From positions 17,641,854 through 17,705,853 of the forward strand of contig CM071579.1 of the NCBI GenBank assembly GCA_036426205.1: 64,000 nucleotides of DNA, written 5' to 3'. The DNA is from Ascaphus truei. Its lineage: Eukaryota; Chordata; Amphibia; Anura; Ascaphidae. Both the position numbers and the translations under genes were made by a program. This document shows, piece by piece, positions 55,942 through 64,000 of the stretch. The notes below the pieces were generated by a model. It made no database searches, was not told where the DNA came from, and saw only the letters and a list, made by a program, of their open reading frames with translations. Each line of letters starts with the position of its first letter. The first letter of the stretch is position 1.

Positions 55942-56754
55942 CTCTATGCAAACCCTAAATGATAAAAGTATGATTGAAGCAAATGAGATCCACTACATTA
56001 GCTACTGTGTGGGCCATATGGTTCCTCTGATCTCCTAAAAAAGGCCCTGCACGTGCATGATGTCCACAGAGGTAGCGTTGTTTCTGTGTTGTGTATTACT
56101 GTTGGACACGACATACAGATCATTTCTTCCTTACTGTTTGATAGATATTCTATTTTCTGTCCGTTGCAGTCAAAAATCCACTTTGCAGATGAACTCAGAT
56201 TCAATTTTGAAGTACACAAATCTAAAAACTAAACAAAATGTCAGAATATTAGTGAAATAAATGCTAGTTCTATGAGAAAAATGTGCGTAAAGATAAACAT
56301 TGATTAACTTGTTAATGTTAGTGCTTACCATTTTTTATATAAATATATATTATGTTACTCCGATTTCAAAATGCTTTTCAGAGTACCCAGACAGTTTAAC
56401 ACCGGTGAAATACCAACGTACTGTATAAGCCTTCTTGTAAATATAACAGCTAGTTTAATTGGAATTGTATTACTGTGGTCTGGCAGTTCCCACAGTTATA
56501 TCCTATTGTATTTGGTTATGATAAGTCGGGTATATCATAGTATTCAATAAATCCACCAATATAAATATTGCTGTACCGTTACAGCATTTTCATTTGCATT
56601 TCTTCAGTGATGCATTAAAGTAATATAGACAAGCACTCCTACACACACACATTTATGTGTAAACCATAGATACGGTAGATAATACACTGTATAATTTATA
56701 TGTACTGTATATATCATGTAATCATATAGACTTATATTTATGCTTGTATATATA
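55942..56754. other. Unassigned AT-rich DNA
   Basis: No gene or named repeat is recognised. Confidence 0.4.
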
Positions 56755-57265
56755 CACTGTGTTAAGAAAAACTGGGACCCTTTTTTTTTTATACTGTATC
56801 TTGTAGAAAAATCACTACATTTTGATGAAAATTTGAGCAATTATAGGCCTGTCACAGGAGATTATTATATTTAAGAATAATTTGATGATCTAATAAATAT
56901 TCTTTGGAATTGGTGACGGCGTGATAACCTCATCAATTAATAGTTACAAAATGGTGTTTAGTGAAGAAGATAAGTGCGTTATTAAGTGCTTGAGACAGAG
57001 CAAGAATTATGCTCCAAAACGCTGGTATAAAAAATTTCCTGATTAAGGACGGTCGCTAGGGGGACTGAAAAAACGAACGAGTAAAACAACATATCGTTCA
57101 GGAGAGGGACCAGCTGGATCAGCGCAATATTGATTATGTGATCAGACAGCGGCGTTCTCGTCTTTGGGCGCGTTTCAGCAGATGGAGGACATTTTGAACC
57201 ATACTTTGAACTCAAACTTTATAGTAATCTTAGTGTTTCAGATTAATTACAACAGTTTAACACAG
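56755..57265 (+). pseudogene. Tc1/mariner-type transposase relic, internally deleted
   Basis: A frame from 56951 reads MVFSEEDKCVIKCLRQSKNY and continues to KKFPD before a stop, the start of a Tc1/mariner-group transposase (MVFTEEDK-type N-terminus with its helix-turn-helix). About 40 bases later the sequence jumps to the C-terminal end, LDQRNIDYVIRQRRSRLWAR then GGHFEH-like QMEDILNH. The DDE catalytic core is missing. The 5' end CACTGTGTTAAGAAAAACTG and the 3' CAGTTTAACACAG are remnants of the inverted termini. It is non-autonomous and dead. Confidence 0.72.
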
Positions 57266-57861
57266 ACGTTTTATATATATTAAACATTAAACGTTGCGCA
57301 GATAAATACATACACTGCCTCCCTGCATAAGTGTTAAATGCCTTCCGTGAGAAGCATTGAAAATTGTATCAAAGACTTGGCTAGCTATGACAGCGTATAT
57401 ATATTAAACGTCTTTGACTACTTCTGATGCAATTCACAGGATACTTTGTTGCTAAATACTGAATTACAGCACTAGCAACTTAATCACAGTATTAAACAGA
57501 CCTACCAGTTTGACTCTGTGGTCTAGTTTAAAGTAATAGCTACGCAACGCTATACCAATACATTAACCCCTTCCTAAAGTCTATTACCATGGTCATCAAG
57601 AGATAGGATCACATGGTTTTATTTACCAACAGTAATATAACTTACCACTACCGTTCGCCAAGCCCCACCCAGGAATATTTTAAGTTATGTGTTATGTCTG
57701 TTTTATTCTGTGCACATTTATCTTAGTTTAATACCAATAAAATTAAGTTCGAATTCGTTCATCATTCCCATCTCGAGTGCATCTACAGACCAGATATATA
57801 TTGCGCTTGGAGAATATCACGTTTGGGTACATTAGCCATTCAACAGTATTTATATAAGTAT

Positions 57862-57864
<3 letters not shown>
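57266..57864. other. Unassigned AT-rich DNA
   Basis: Nothing recognised. Confidence 0.4.
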
Positions 57865-57911
<47 letters not shown>

Positions 57912-57912
57912 C
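57865..57912. repeat. (TA)n microsatellite
   Basis: About 24 TA units at the 3' end of the H element. Confidence 0.93.
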
Positions 57913-58205
57913 ATAAAACAAGCAGTCAGCACTCTGATGTAAGGCAAAAGGCAGTTGCTAGTCCCATAGGAATCCACATAACATATGAACCAGCCCAAAG
58001 ACCAGTAAAGAGACAGCAACCAGCAAGGAGTAATCCAAAATAATCTGTATTAAAGTAAACAGATACACGAAAGCCAACGTTTCGGTCTCACAGGGAGACC
58101 TTCCTCAGGGCCGTGCAAACACCAAACTAACAGTGACCATACTTATATACCCACACCCCAAGTGCAAACAATTAAAACATAACCAATCACCAGCAACCTG
58201 TCATT
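57913..58205 (-). mobile_element. H-family non-autonomous element
   Basis: Minus strand: ATTGG near 58183, TATATAAG (58143-58150), head (58072-58112), body with AATACAGATTATTTTGG and TTTGGGCTGGTTCATATG, and a 3' end GCTGACTGCTTGTTTTATG against (TA)n. It is about 290 bp and non-coding. The body is unrelated by eye to B/E/G. Confidence 0.62.
58072..58112 (-). ncRNA. Hammerhead-like RNA motif, copy H
   Basis: Minus strand: GGCC, CTGAGGA (58102-58108), one unpaired A, a six-pair perfect stem II GGTCTC/GAGACC, GAAA (58080-58083), stem III ACGT, U-U at the expected site, then GGCT that pairs with GGCC (C-G, C-G, G-C and a G-U). It has the strongest stem II in the window. Confidence 0.55.
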
Positions 58206-58315
58206 AGTTACCTGTTGGGCAGCTGAGCACCACACATAAACAACCAATACCTGGACCGGAAAGGAGCCCTCTGGATCCACAAGCAGGGGAAATCAATCTT
58301 GTGATCAAGGGACCA

Positions 58316-58481
58316 CAGCTTTTAAGCAAGGTTGAAACATGTCTGTGAGTGGGTTAACTGACTTTGCATCTCCCAAGTCCTTGCTTAAAAGCTGTGTTTA
58401 AAGCAGCATGCATTGACTAAGGGTTGCTCATGTAATGTGAGCATGAGATAAAAAGTGGCACTGTGTGCTCATTTGCATGTC
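58316..58481 (+). mobile_element. F-family element, 5'-truncated
   Basis: Starts within the head (AAGGTTGAAACATGTCTGTGAG minus its first half) and runs through AAAGCTGTGTTTAAAGC and GTGGCACTGTGTGCTC to ATTTGCATGTC. It is cut exactly where the Penelope inverted arm begins. Confidence 0.75.
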
Positions 58482-58909
58482 AGAGTGATAGCATGTCCCA
58501 CGGGTCTATTATGGATATGGGCTAATGATTAAAGTTTAATACAGTGCCCAAATATCCACATCCTCATTAAGCCCCTTGGGTGACATGGTATCCAACTTAT
58601 GTATCCAATAAGTCTCCTTGGAGGATAATGTTTTAACTCTATCCCCCCCTCTTCTATTGACTGGAATAAATTGAATCCCCTTAAAAGTAAGACTAGAAGG
58701 GTCTTTACCATGGTGTAATAAAAAGTGTCTTGAAACACTATGTTTTTCAAACCCAATTTTAATGTTCCTGACATGTTCCTGGATACGGATTTTAAGGCAC
58801 CGTTTGGTTCTGCCGACGTATTGATATCCACATGCACATTCCAACAAGTATACAATGTGTGTGGAAGTACATAAAATAAAGTCATCAATATTAAAAACCT
58901 CTAATGTGT
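58482..58909 (-). mobile_element. Inverted 3' copy of the Penelope-like element
   Basis: Reverse complement of 59985-60412, base for base in length (428 bp, no indels), and encoding the same residues in the reverse reading. It covers the GIY-YIG region and the 3' end. Its inner boundary at 58909 joins directly to the start of the long frame, whose ATG (58904) lies inside this arm. Confidence 0.93.
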
Positions 58910-60358
58910 GCAGTTTTAAACTTATTTAAGGATTTTCAATGGAAGAGTTCTTATGTATGGATTACATGCGATATAAAGGCCCTGTATACCAACATACCAC
59001 ATCAAAAGGGGCTAGATGCGGTCAACTCCTTTTTGGTGGATGATCAGGCATTACACCCATTGAATAGAAACTTCATTCTTGAGTCTATTAGTTTTATTTT
59101 AAAACATAATTATTTTCTGTTTCTTTCCACTTTCTACCTGCAGGTTTGCGGGACCGCTATGGGCACTAGATTTGCCCCCAGTTTTGCGAACCTGTATGTG
59201 GGTAAGTGGGAGTCACAGTTTCTTGTGCCCGACAACCCGCACCACAGGAATGTCATTGTGTGGAAACGCTACATAGATGACATCCTGTGCGTGTGGGATG
59301 GTGATTGTGTTTCGGCCAGTGCATTTGTGGCTGATCTGAACAAAAATGATTCTCGAGTGGATGGCATTGTGGAAACCGAGACCTTCTTTAAGGAGGTGGA
59401 TACCAGCAATTTGCTGATGGCAAATAGCAGTCACAAGAGCACATGGATCAAAAACATACCAGGAGGGCAATTTGTTAGACTCAGACGTAACTGCAGTAGT
59501 GTAGAGGTTTTTAACCAACAGGCAAACAAATTATTTTCAAGGTTTAGAGAGAGGGGGTATCCCAAAGAACTTTTAGAGAGAGAGATAAAAAGAGTTCGTG
59601 ATTTGGATCGTAAAGAACTGTTGATACAAAATAATAAAAAAAGAAATAACGTTATCCAATCAAATAAGGGTGGTTTGGTAGATGTGGCTTTCATCACCAA
59701 CTATAATTCTGTATATAGGGATATTGAGAAGGTTTTTAGTAAACACTGGGGCATATTGTGTAAAGATCCCATATTGGGATCTCATCTAGATACTAAACCA
59801 CGGTTTATATATAGGAAAGCTAAAAACATTAAGAATATACTAGCACCCAGTGATGTGTTTGTATGTGGTAAGACTACCACATCTAACACATGGCTTGGCA
59901 CCAAACCAAAAGGTAATTATACCTGTGGTAAGTGCAGTATTTGCAAGTATCTACACCCTGTAAAACATACCTTTAAATCCAATAACACATTAGAGGTTTT
60001 TAATATTGATGACTTTATTTTATGTACTTCCACACACATTGTATACTTGTTGGAATGTGCATGTGGATATCAATACGTCGGCAGAACCAAACGGTGCCTT
60101 AAAATCCGTATCCAGGAACATGTCAGGAACATTAAAATTGGGTTTGAAAAACATAGTGTTTCAAGACACTTTTTATTACACCATGGTAAAGACCCTTCTA
60201 GTCTTACTTTTAAGGGGATTCAATTTATTCCAGTCAATAGAAGAGGGGGGGATAGAGTTAAAACATTATCCTCCAAGGAGACTTATTGGATACATAAGTT
60301 GGATACCATGTCACCCAAGGGGCTTAATGAGGATGTGGATATTTGGGCACTGTATTAA
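58904..60358 (+). CDS. Penelope-like element polyprotein, 5'-truncated (RT + GIY-YIG)
   Basis: 484 residues. Reverse transcriptase motifs in order: DIKALYTNIP (residues 23-32, catalytic D23), GTAMGTRFAPSFANLYVGK (83-101) and WKRYIDDILCVW with the D-D pair at 125-126. A Cys motif CGKCSIC (341-347) precedes the GIY-YIG endonuclease, IVYLLECACGYQYVGRT (about 379-395) with the following R/E-rich helix RIQEH. This arrangement is diagnostic of Penelope-like retroelements, and it resembles the vertebrate Neptune/Poseidon type. The N-terminal fingers and the earliest RT motifs are missing; roughly 250-300 residues are lost. The first five or so residues derive from the junction with the inverted arm. 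No stop codons interrupt the frame, so it is young, but it cannot be a complete enzyme. Confidence 0.9.
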   Translation: MCAVLNLFKDFQWKSSYVWITCDIKALYTNIPHQKGLDAVNSFLVDDQALHPLNRNFILESISFILKHNYFLFLSTFYLQVCGTAMGTRFAPSFANLYVGKWESQFLVPDNPHHRNVIVWKRYIDDILCVWDGDCVSASAFVADLNKNDSRVDGIVETETFFKEVDTSNLLMANSSHKSTWIKNIPGGQFVRLRRNCSSVEVFNQQANKLFSRFRERGYPKELLEREIKRVRDLDRKELLIQNNKKRNNVIQSNKGGLVDVAFITNYNSVYRDIEKVFSKHWGILCKDPILGSHLDTKPRFIYRKAKNIKNILAPSDVFVCGKTTTSNTWLGTKPKGNYTCGKCSICKYLHPVKHTFKSNNTLEVFNIDDFILCTSTHIVYLLECACGYQYVGRTKRCLKIRIQEHVRNIKIGFEKHSVSRHFLLHHGKDPSSLTFKGIQFIPVNRRGGDRVKTLSSKETYWIHKLDTMSPKGLNEDVDIWALY

Positions 60359-60660
60359 ACTTTAATCATTAGCCCATATCCATAATAGACCCGTGGGACA
60401 TGCTATCACTCTCTTTTTACTCTATTTCCCTTCTCCCTGCTGCACTTTATCCTGTTGTATTTTTAGCTAATCTTTTTTATATATATATGTAAAGGATTAT
60501 AAAATGTCTATTTTAACTTTTTTATATACTAATACTGTGTTTCTTTTTATTCCAGCAAGGTTTTATATATTTATGGTAGGCTAGATTATAGGTTAGTTAT
60601 TTGTCGATTGGTGTTTTTAGGTTTTGTCAATAAAGTTTTTGTTTTAAAAGTAATAGTATA
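60359..60660 (+). other. Penelope 3' flank
   Basis: The stop TAA (60356-60358) is followed by the last 54 bp shared with the inverted arm, then T-rich DNA with TCAATAAAGTTTTTG at about 60627, a possible polyadenylation signal. Whether 60413-60660 belongs to the element is unclear. Confidence 0.5.
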
Positions 60661-60738
60661 TCTTCCCTATCACTTTGACCATGGCTCAGATGATTGGTCT
60701 AACTTTAATAGTCTGACCAATGAGACATCTCTGAGAGG

Positions 60739-60746
60739 TATTTAAG
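60739..60746 (+). promoter_or_regulatory. TATA-like box of element G
   Basis: TATTTAAG about 27-34 nt upstream of the head motif, with a CCAAT word at 60717. Confidence 0.45.
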
Positions 60747-60772
60747 ACCTCTGGGTAATGGCCAAAAATTAT

Positions 60773-60810
60773 TCCCTGAAGAAGTACTTAGATGTACGAA
60801 ACGCGTTGGA
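60773..60810 (+). ncRNA. Hammerhead-like RNA motif, copy G
   Basis: TCC (60773-60775) pairs with GGA (60808-60810). CTGAAGA at 60776-60782, one unpaired A, stem II GTAC/GTAC (60784-60787 with 60794-60797), GAAA at 60798-60801, stem III ACGCGT at 60801-60806, and U-U with the predicted cut after 60807. All consensus core bases are present. Confidence 0.55.
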
Positions 60811-61470
60811 TGTATTTAGTTTATGCCAATTTATTGTTTTTTATTATCCCCTGTATCTGCATTGTATTCAATACCATTTGGTTTTTTTTTGCTGATTGAA
60901 GCGGTTATTGCGCCGCTGTAGAGACTCTGAAGGACTTTCTTCTGCTCCTTCCTTATTGCCACGGGAGCTGTGACGTCACCCCGCTACATCACGTAACAGA
61001 GCGACATCGTGGCACGCCGTGCAGGTGCATGCAATTGCGGAAGTGTCTGCTGAGCCTCTCCATCGGCTCTAAACTGCCCTGTCACTGCTGCAAACGGAGG
61101 ATTGTAAGAAAAGAAGAAAAACCCCTGGAAGAGGCATACTGCCGCCTGAGACTTTGTTTCAGTGAGTGCTTGAACCTGCAGTTGAGCCAGACTGCTGCTA
61201 AGGAACTCCCCTGAAAGCAGCTTCCAGCTGGACAAAGAGTGTATGAGGGATCCTGTGCCCCACAACCACCACAGAGGCTCCTGCAGATAAAGCTGATTCC
61301 CCTGTCTACAATCCTGGAGTGGTAACAAGTGTTATATACACTAAATGCTTATGTATTCCTTATTTGATGTACGCAGATTTTATACCCCAATATTATTGTA
61401 ATACATTTTTATTACTTGCTTCACTATTTGGCGTTGTGCGCTGTTTTCTTTTTGTTTCCACAACCATTTG

Positions 61471-62518
61471 GTACCTGTAATCCATGTCTCCAATGTCTCC
61501 AAATTAAAAAGCAAACTCCTCAAGGATGGAAACAAATAAGACAAGGCTTAGAGGTAATTGTAGACACTTTGAAGCGGCTGTTGATGCTGTTTCCGGCTGA
61601 AAATCAATGGGCATATGTTGCAGGGTACATGCAACCACACACGTGGGTTCCCTTGATAATTCTTCTTTATTGAGCCTTAAAAACATACAGTACAAAAAAC
61701 AAAATAGCTTCTCTTCAGCAGACAAAAACAAAATAGCTTCTCTTCAGCATAGAAAACAAGGCAGCTTCTCTTAAGCATGCAGGATACAGACAGTTCATTA
61801 CACATGTACTTTGAAAAACAGACCTTATAGCAGTAATCTCTTCAGTATTTCAGTCCTGTCTCCTGACCAGCTAGCTTGCATGTGTGTACAGCCTGGGGGT
61901 CAGACTAATTAAGCAGCCATTCTCAACTGAAACGTAACCTCGTCACTGCTGCACTGCAAGCCTAAACATAGGTTTGCCAGGTATATGGCTGGTGACGTTC
62001 ATTCACCCTGTCACAGCATATTTGGCAGAAAATCACCCAAACGTCTACTTTGGACAAAATAGGATACGTTACCTAGTGTCATGAGTACCCAACTCATCTA
62101 GGTAAAATATTTCTATATGGAGTTTGCATAAGTGCTCTGCTCTGTGACAATAGGAGTTGAGTCTTCTTCTTTAGGCGCTCACCTAACCTGCTACTATGGC
62201 AAACTATCTGCTAGTCCTCTTGCATGTGGGGGCTCTTAGTCCAGCTAGCCAATCAGATGGTTGGTATGTCCTAACGTTCCCTATGGATAAGAGAGTTAAA
62301 TCAGCACACAGTCACACTATAACTATATATTTCTATATGTGTAATGCGAACATATGCTGCTGTAAGTTATGCTTCCATCTCATTGATTGTAGTTAGCAAT
62401 AGTTAATGGACACGAGCTGACATTCTAGTAGCAAATTAATCCTTATCACTTTTATTGCCTTCTCTCATAATTTGTGAGGATAATTGAAATGTGAGAACAC
62501 AATACAGTCTTTTAACTA
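61471..62518. other. Unassigned DNA
   Basis: 61675-61755 has short direct repeats of CAAAATAGCTTCTCTTCAGC. No gene is recognised. Confidence 0.4.
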
Positions 62519-62822
62519 AGGCCTCATCCAGGGTGTGAGTGCACTCACTGGCACTCGAGCACCATGATGTCAGGCGCTCATGTTGCCTGGGTGATTCCTG
62601 GCCAGCTTGGCCCATGTGTGGGAGGGGCATGCCCGTGACGTCACGAGAGCGGTTCACCCTCATTGGCTGAACCGCGCACGTGACCAGGGCCAGCGTGACA
62701 AATTCCAAAAAAATTGTCTCGGCAAGGAACTGAGCACAGAGCGCTCATGGGCACGTCGCAATGTGTGATCGCGCTGAGCAGGGGCACGCATGCACGCTCA
62801 GCTTCTCCCTGGATGCGGCCTG
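62519..62822. mobile_element. GC-rich MITE with CRE and CCAAT words
   Basis: Ends AAGGCCTCATCCAGGG and CCCTGGATGCGGCCTGAAG are inverted. The inside has TGACGTCA at 62636-62643 and CATTGGCTGAACCGC. A partial relative is at 26320-26410. Confidence 0.7.
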
Positions 62823-63049
62823 AAGGTAGGAAAAGATGGAACAGATATGGGAAGTCGGGATTCTGCTGAACAGAAACAAAAACGTTTTGAAAGAGGATAC
62901 TGGGAGTGAATTTTAGAACTACAGAAAGGCATAGATCAGAGGAGTGGTTAAATTACGTAGTAATGACAAATTTACCAATGTGATTTTTTTTTCTTTATTA
63001 CAGTTCTGTACATCCTGCTGCTAACCTGTGATTATCTAGTACAGTAATA
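62823..63049. other. Unassigned DNA, possible 3' flank of a gene
   Basis: Lies downstream, in minus-strand sense, of the candidate terminal exon. Nothing else is recognised. Confidence 0.4.
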
Positions 63050-63074
63050 AAATCTTTCTACCCTACTTTTCATT

Positions 63075-63080
63075 TTTATT
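63075..63080 (-). promoter_or_regulatory. Polyadenylation signal AATAAA
   Basis: Canonical hexamer on the minus strand about 40 nt after the stop codon at 63120-63122, in the context ACAATAAAAATG. Confidence 0.45.
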
Positions 63081-63119
63081 GTTAAGCTTTTAAACATATT
63101 GCCTTTTTTGGATTAACCC

Positions 63120-63309
63120 CTAGTGTCCTGGGTGTGTCCGCACCCATGTTAGCAATTCATTTGTGGCAATAGTTAAGTGACCTCCGACACCCTGTTCTGT
63201 GAGAGTAACATCTCTTTGAGAGTTGTCTTTCAGGTATCCACATAAGCGATGGCCATCCACATGTAAGTGAAAAGGATCTCTGTGAGACTTCAACAAATCT
63301 CCTACCAAC
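63120..63309 (-). CDS. Candidate terminal exon, unknown protein
   Basis: Minus strand: a pyrimidine-rich tract (TTCTTCTTCTTGTGC...GGACTAG) precedes 63309. One base plus 62 codons then run to a TAG stop. The peptide contains LVGDLLKSHRDPFHLHVDGH, CGYLKDNSQRDVTLTEQGVGG and ends LLTWVRTHPGH. The residues look protein-like and are not from a recognised repeat. An AATAAA follows within 45 nt. I do not recognise the family. If real, it ends a gene lying to the right of the window. It could instead be an internal exon if a weak donor such as TGG/GTGCGG were used. Confidence 0.45.
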
Positions 63310-64000
63310 CTAGTCCAGGCAAAGCACAAGAAGAAGAATACATTGTTACATTGAAACAGAGGCTCACAATACCCCTCTTTTCCTAGATACATACACAATG
63401 TGGTATTATTCCTGCACTTGTTTTTCTCCACATAAACCTTCACATAAAACCCCTCTTCAGTTTGGGGACCTGCCGTGCAAACGGAAAACCTTTTCTGCTA
63501 TTAGCCCAAATATTGTGCAAGTTTTTATGTGGGCAGAAGTTTTAAAGGAAATGTGTGACAGAAAACACTTTCTGGACAAAAATGCAGCAACCAAACATTA
63601 GCGTGTGCGTGTGCGCATGTATGTGCTTATGTTGGCGAGACATATGTAGGTAGCATAGCAGCAACAAAGTGCGCTGCGGAAAAGTAGACTTTACTTACTT
63701 GACACAAGTTGTGATAATACAAGTAAGACAGCATAACATACGGCTCTGCGAGTACTTGGGGAATTTCCACAAACTATTACATATACTGTTGGATAACAAA
63801 CCTAAATAATGGAAGGTGGAACTAAAAACATTGTAATATTATTGTGATTGCTTACTCGCTGAGCAGTGTGCGTAGGTGCACAATAGCAAAACCTGTCTGT
63901 ACATTTTTGAAAACCTTATATCAAACCGCAGTTGTGCTGATGGCAATAAAACATAATGTCAGGTTACATCATGTCAGCTGTCAAAAGTACAATTGCTTCT
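63310..64000. other. Unassigned DNA
   Basis: Intron-like or intergenic. No named repeat is recognised apart from GTGTGCG words near 63601-63620. Confidence 0.4.

Larger units (their letters stand above)
60690..61470 (+). mobile_element. G element, B/E-type with long GC-rich leader
   Basis: CCAAT (60717-60721), TATTTAAG (60739-60746), head (60773-60810), GC-rich leader with a TGACGTCA (60971-60978), then a T-rich ATTTTTATTACTTGC segment and GGCGTTGTGCGCTG plus T-run near 61425-61455, the same landmark as the B and E elements. Its open frames have no protein features. Confidence 0.6.

Noticed and set aside
58529..58888. 119-residue and 103-residue minus-strand frames
   Set aside because: The 103-residue one is the inverted Penelope GIY-YIG end, and the 119-residue one is another frame of the same DNA. 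They are counted once as the inverted arm.

Overview
The window reads as non-coding, repeat-rich vertebrate DNA, most likely from a frog or another amphibian. The evidence is a Penelope-like retroelement of the type known from frogs and fish, MIR/L2-like tails, many palindromic hAT-type MITEs, AT-rich background and long (TA)n, (GATA)n and (TG)n arrays. There are no bacterial-style gene clusters. The species assignment is an inference and I could not test it.

Host genes are almost absent. Two minus-strand segments look like internal exons with good splice sites: 48044-48210 (55 codons) and 3583-3675 (31 codons). Their reading phases fit direct splicing of one to the other, which would imply a minus-strand gene with a roughly 44-kb intron across most of the window. 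A third minus-strand candidate, 63120-63309, looks like a last exon with a stop codon and a nearby AATAAA signal. I do not recognise any of these proteins.

The rest is mobile DNA. From left to right: a 32-bp satellite (1-605); about 17 copies of one palindromic hAT-like MITE spread over the window; L2-like and MIR-like SINE pieces near 4 kb and 13 kb; TTAA-flanked elements at 12 kb and 43-44 kb, the latter nested; a GC-rich element with NRF1- and YY1-type sites at 17.7 kb; hAT-type elements with 7-8 bp target duplications at 20.4 and 54.2 kb; a 28-bp minisatellite at 27.7 kb; a fold-back element with two TCTCGCGAGA sites at 28.6 kb; a Tc1/mariner-type MITE at 38.3 kb; an internally deleted Tc1/mariner-type transposase relic at 57 kb; and a Penelope-like element at 58.5-60.4 kb flanked by a 428-bp inverted copy of its own 3' end.

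The most interesting signal is a set of dispersed elements that each begin with a small RNA-like module: CTGANGA, a hairpin, GAAA, a short self-complementary stem (ACGCGT, ACATGT, AGCT or ACGT), then U-H and a closing stem. This is the layout of a hammerhead ribozyme with a very short stem III, a type known from Penelope-like elements. In five copies a TATA-like box lies about 22-31 nt upstream, so the transcript would begin at the motif. Several of these elements end at TA-rich microsatellites. Many belong to unrelated-looking sequence families (called B/E/G, D, F, H, I and J below), so the module may be a shared 5' head of several non-autonomous retroelement families that rely on Penelope-like enzymes. 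That last step is inference.
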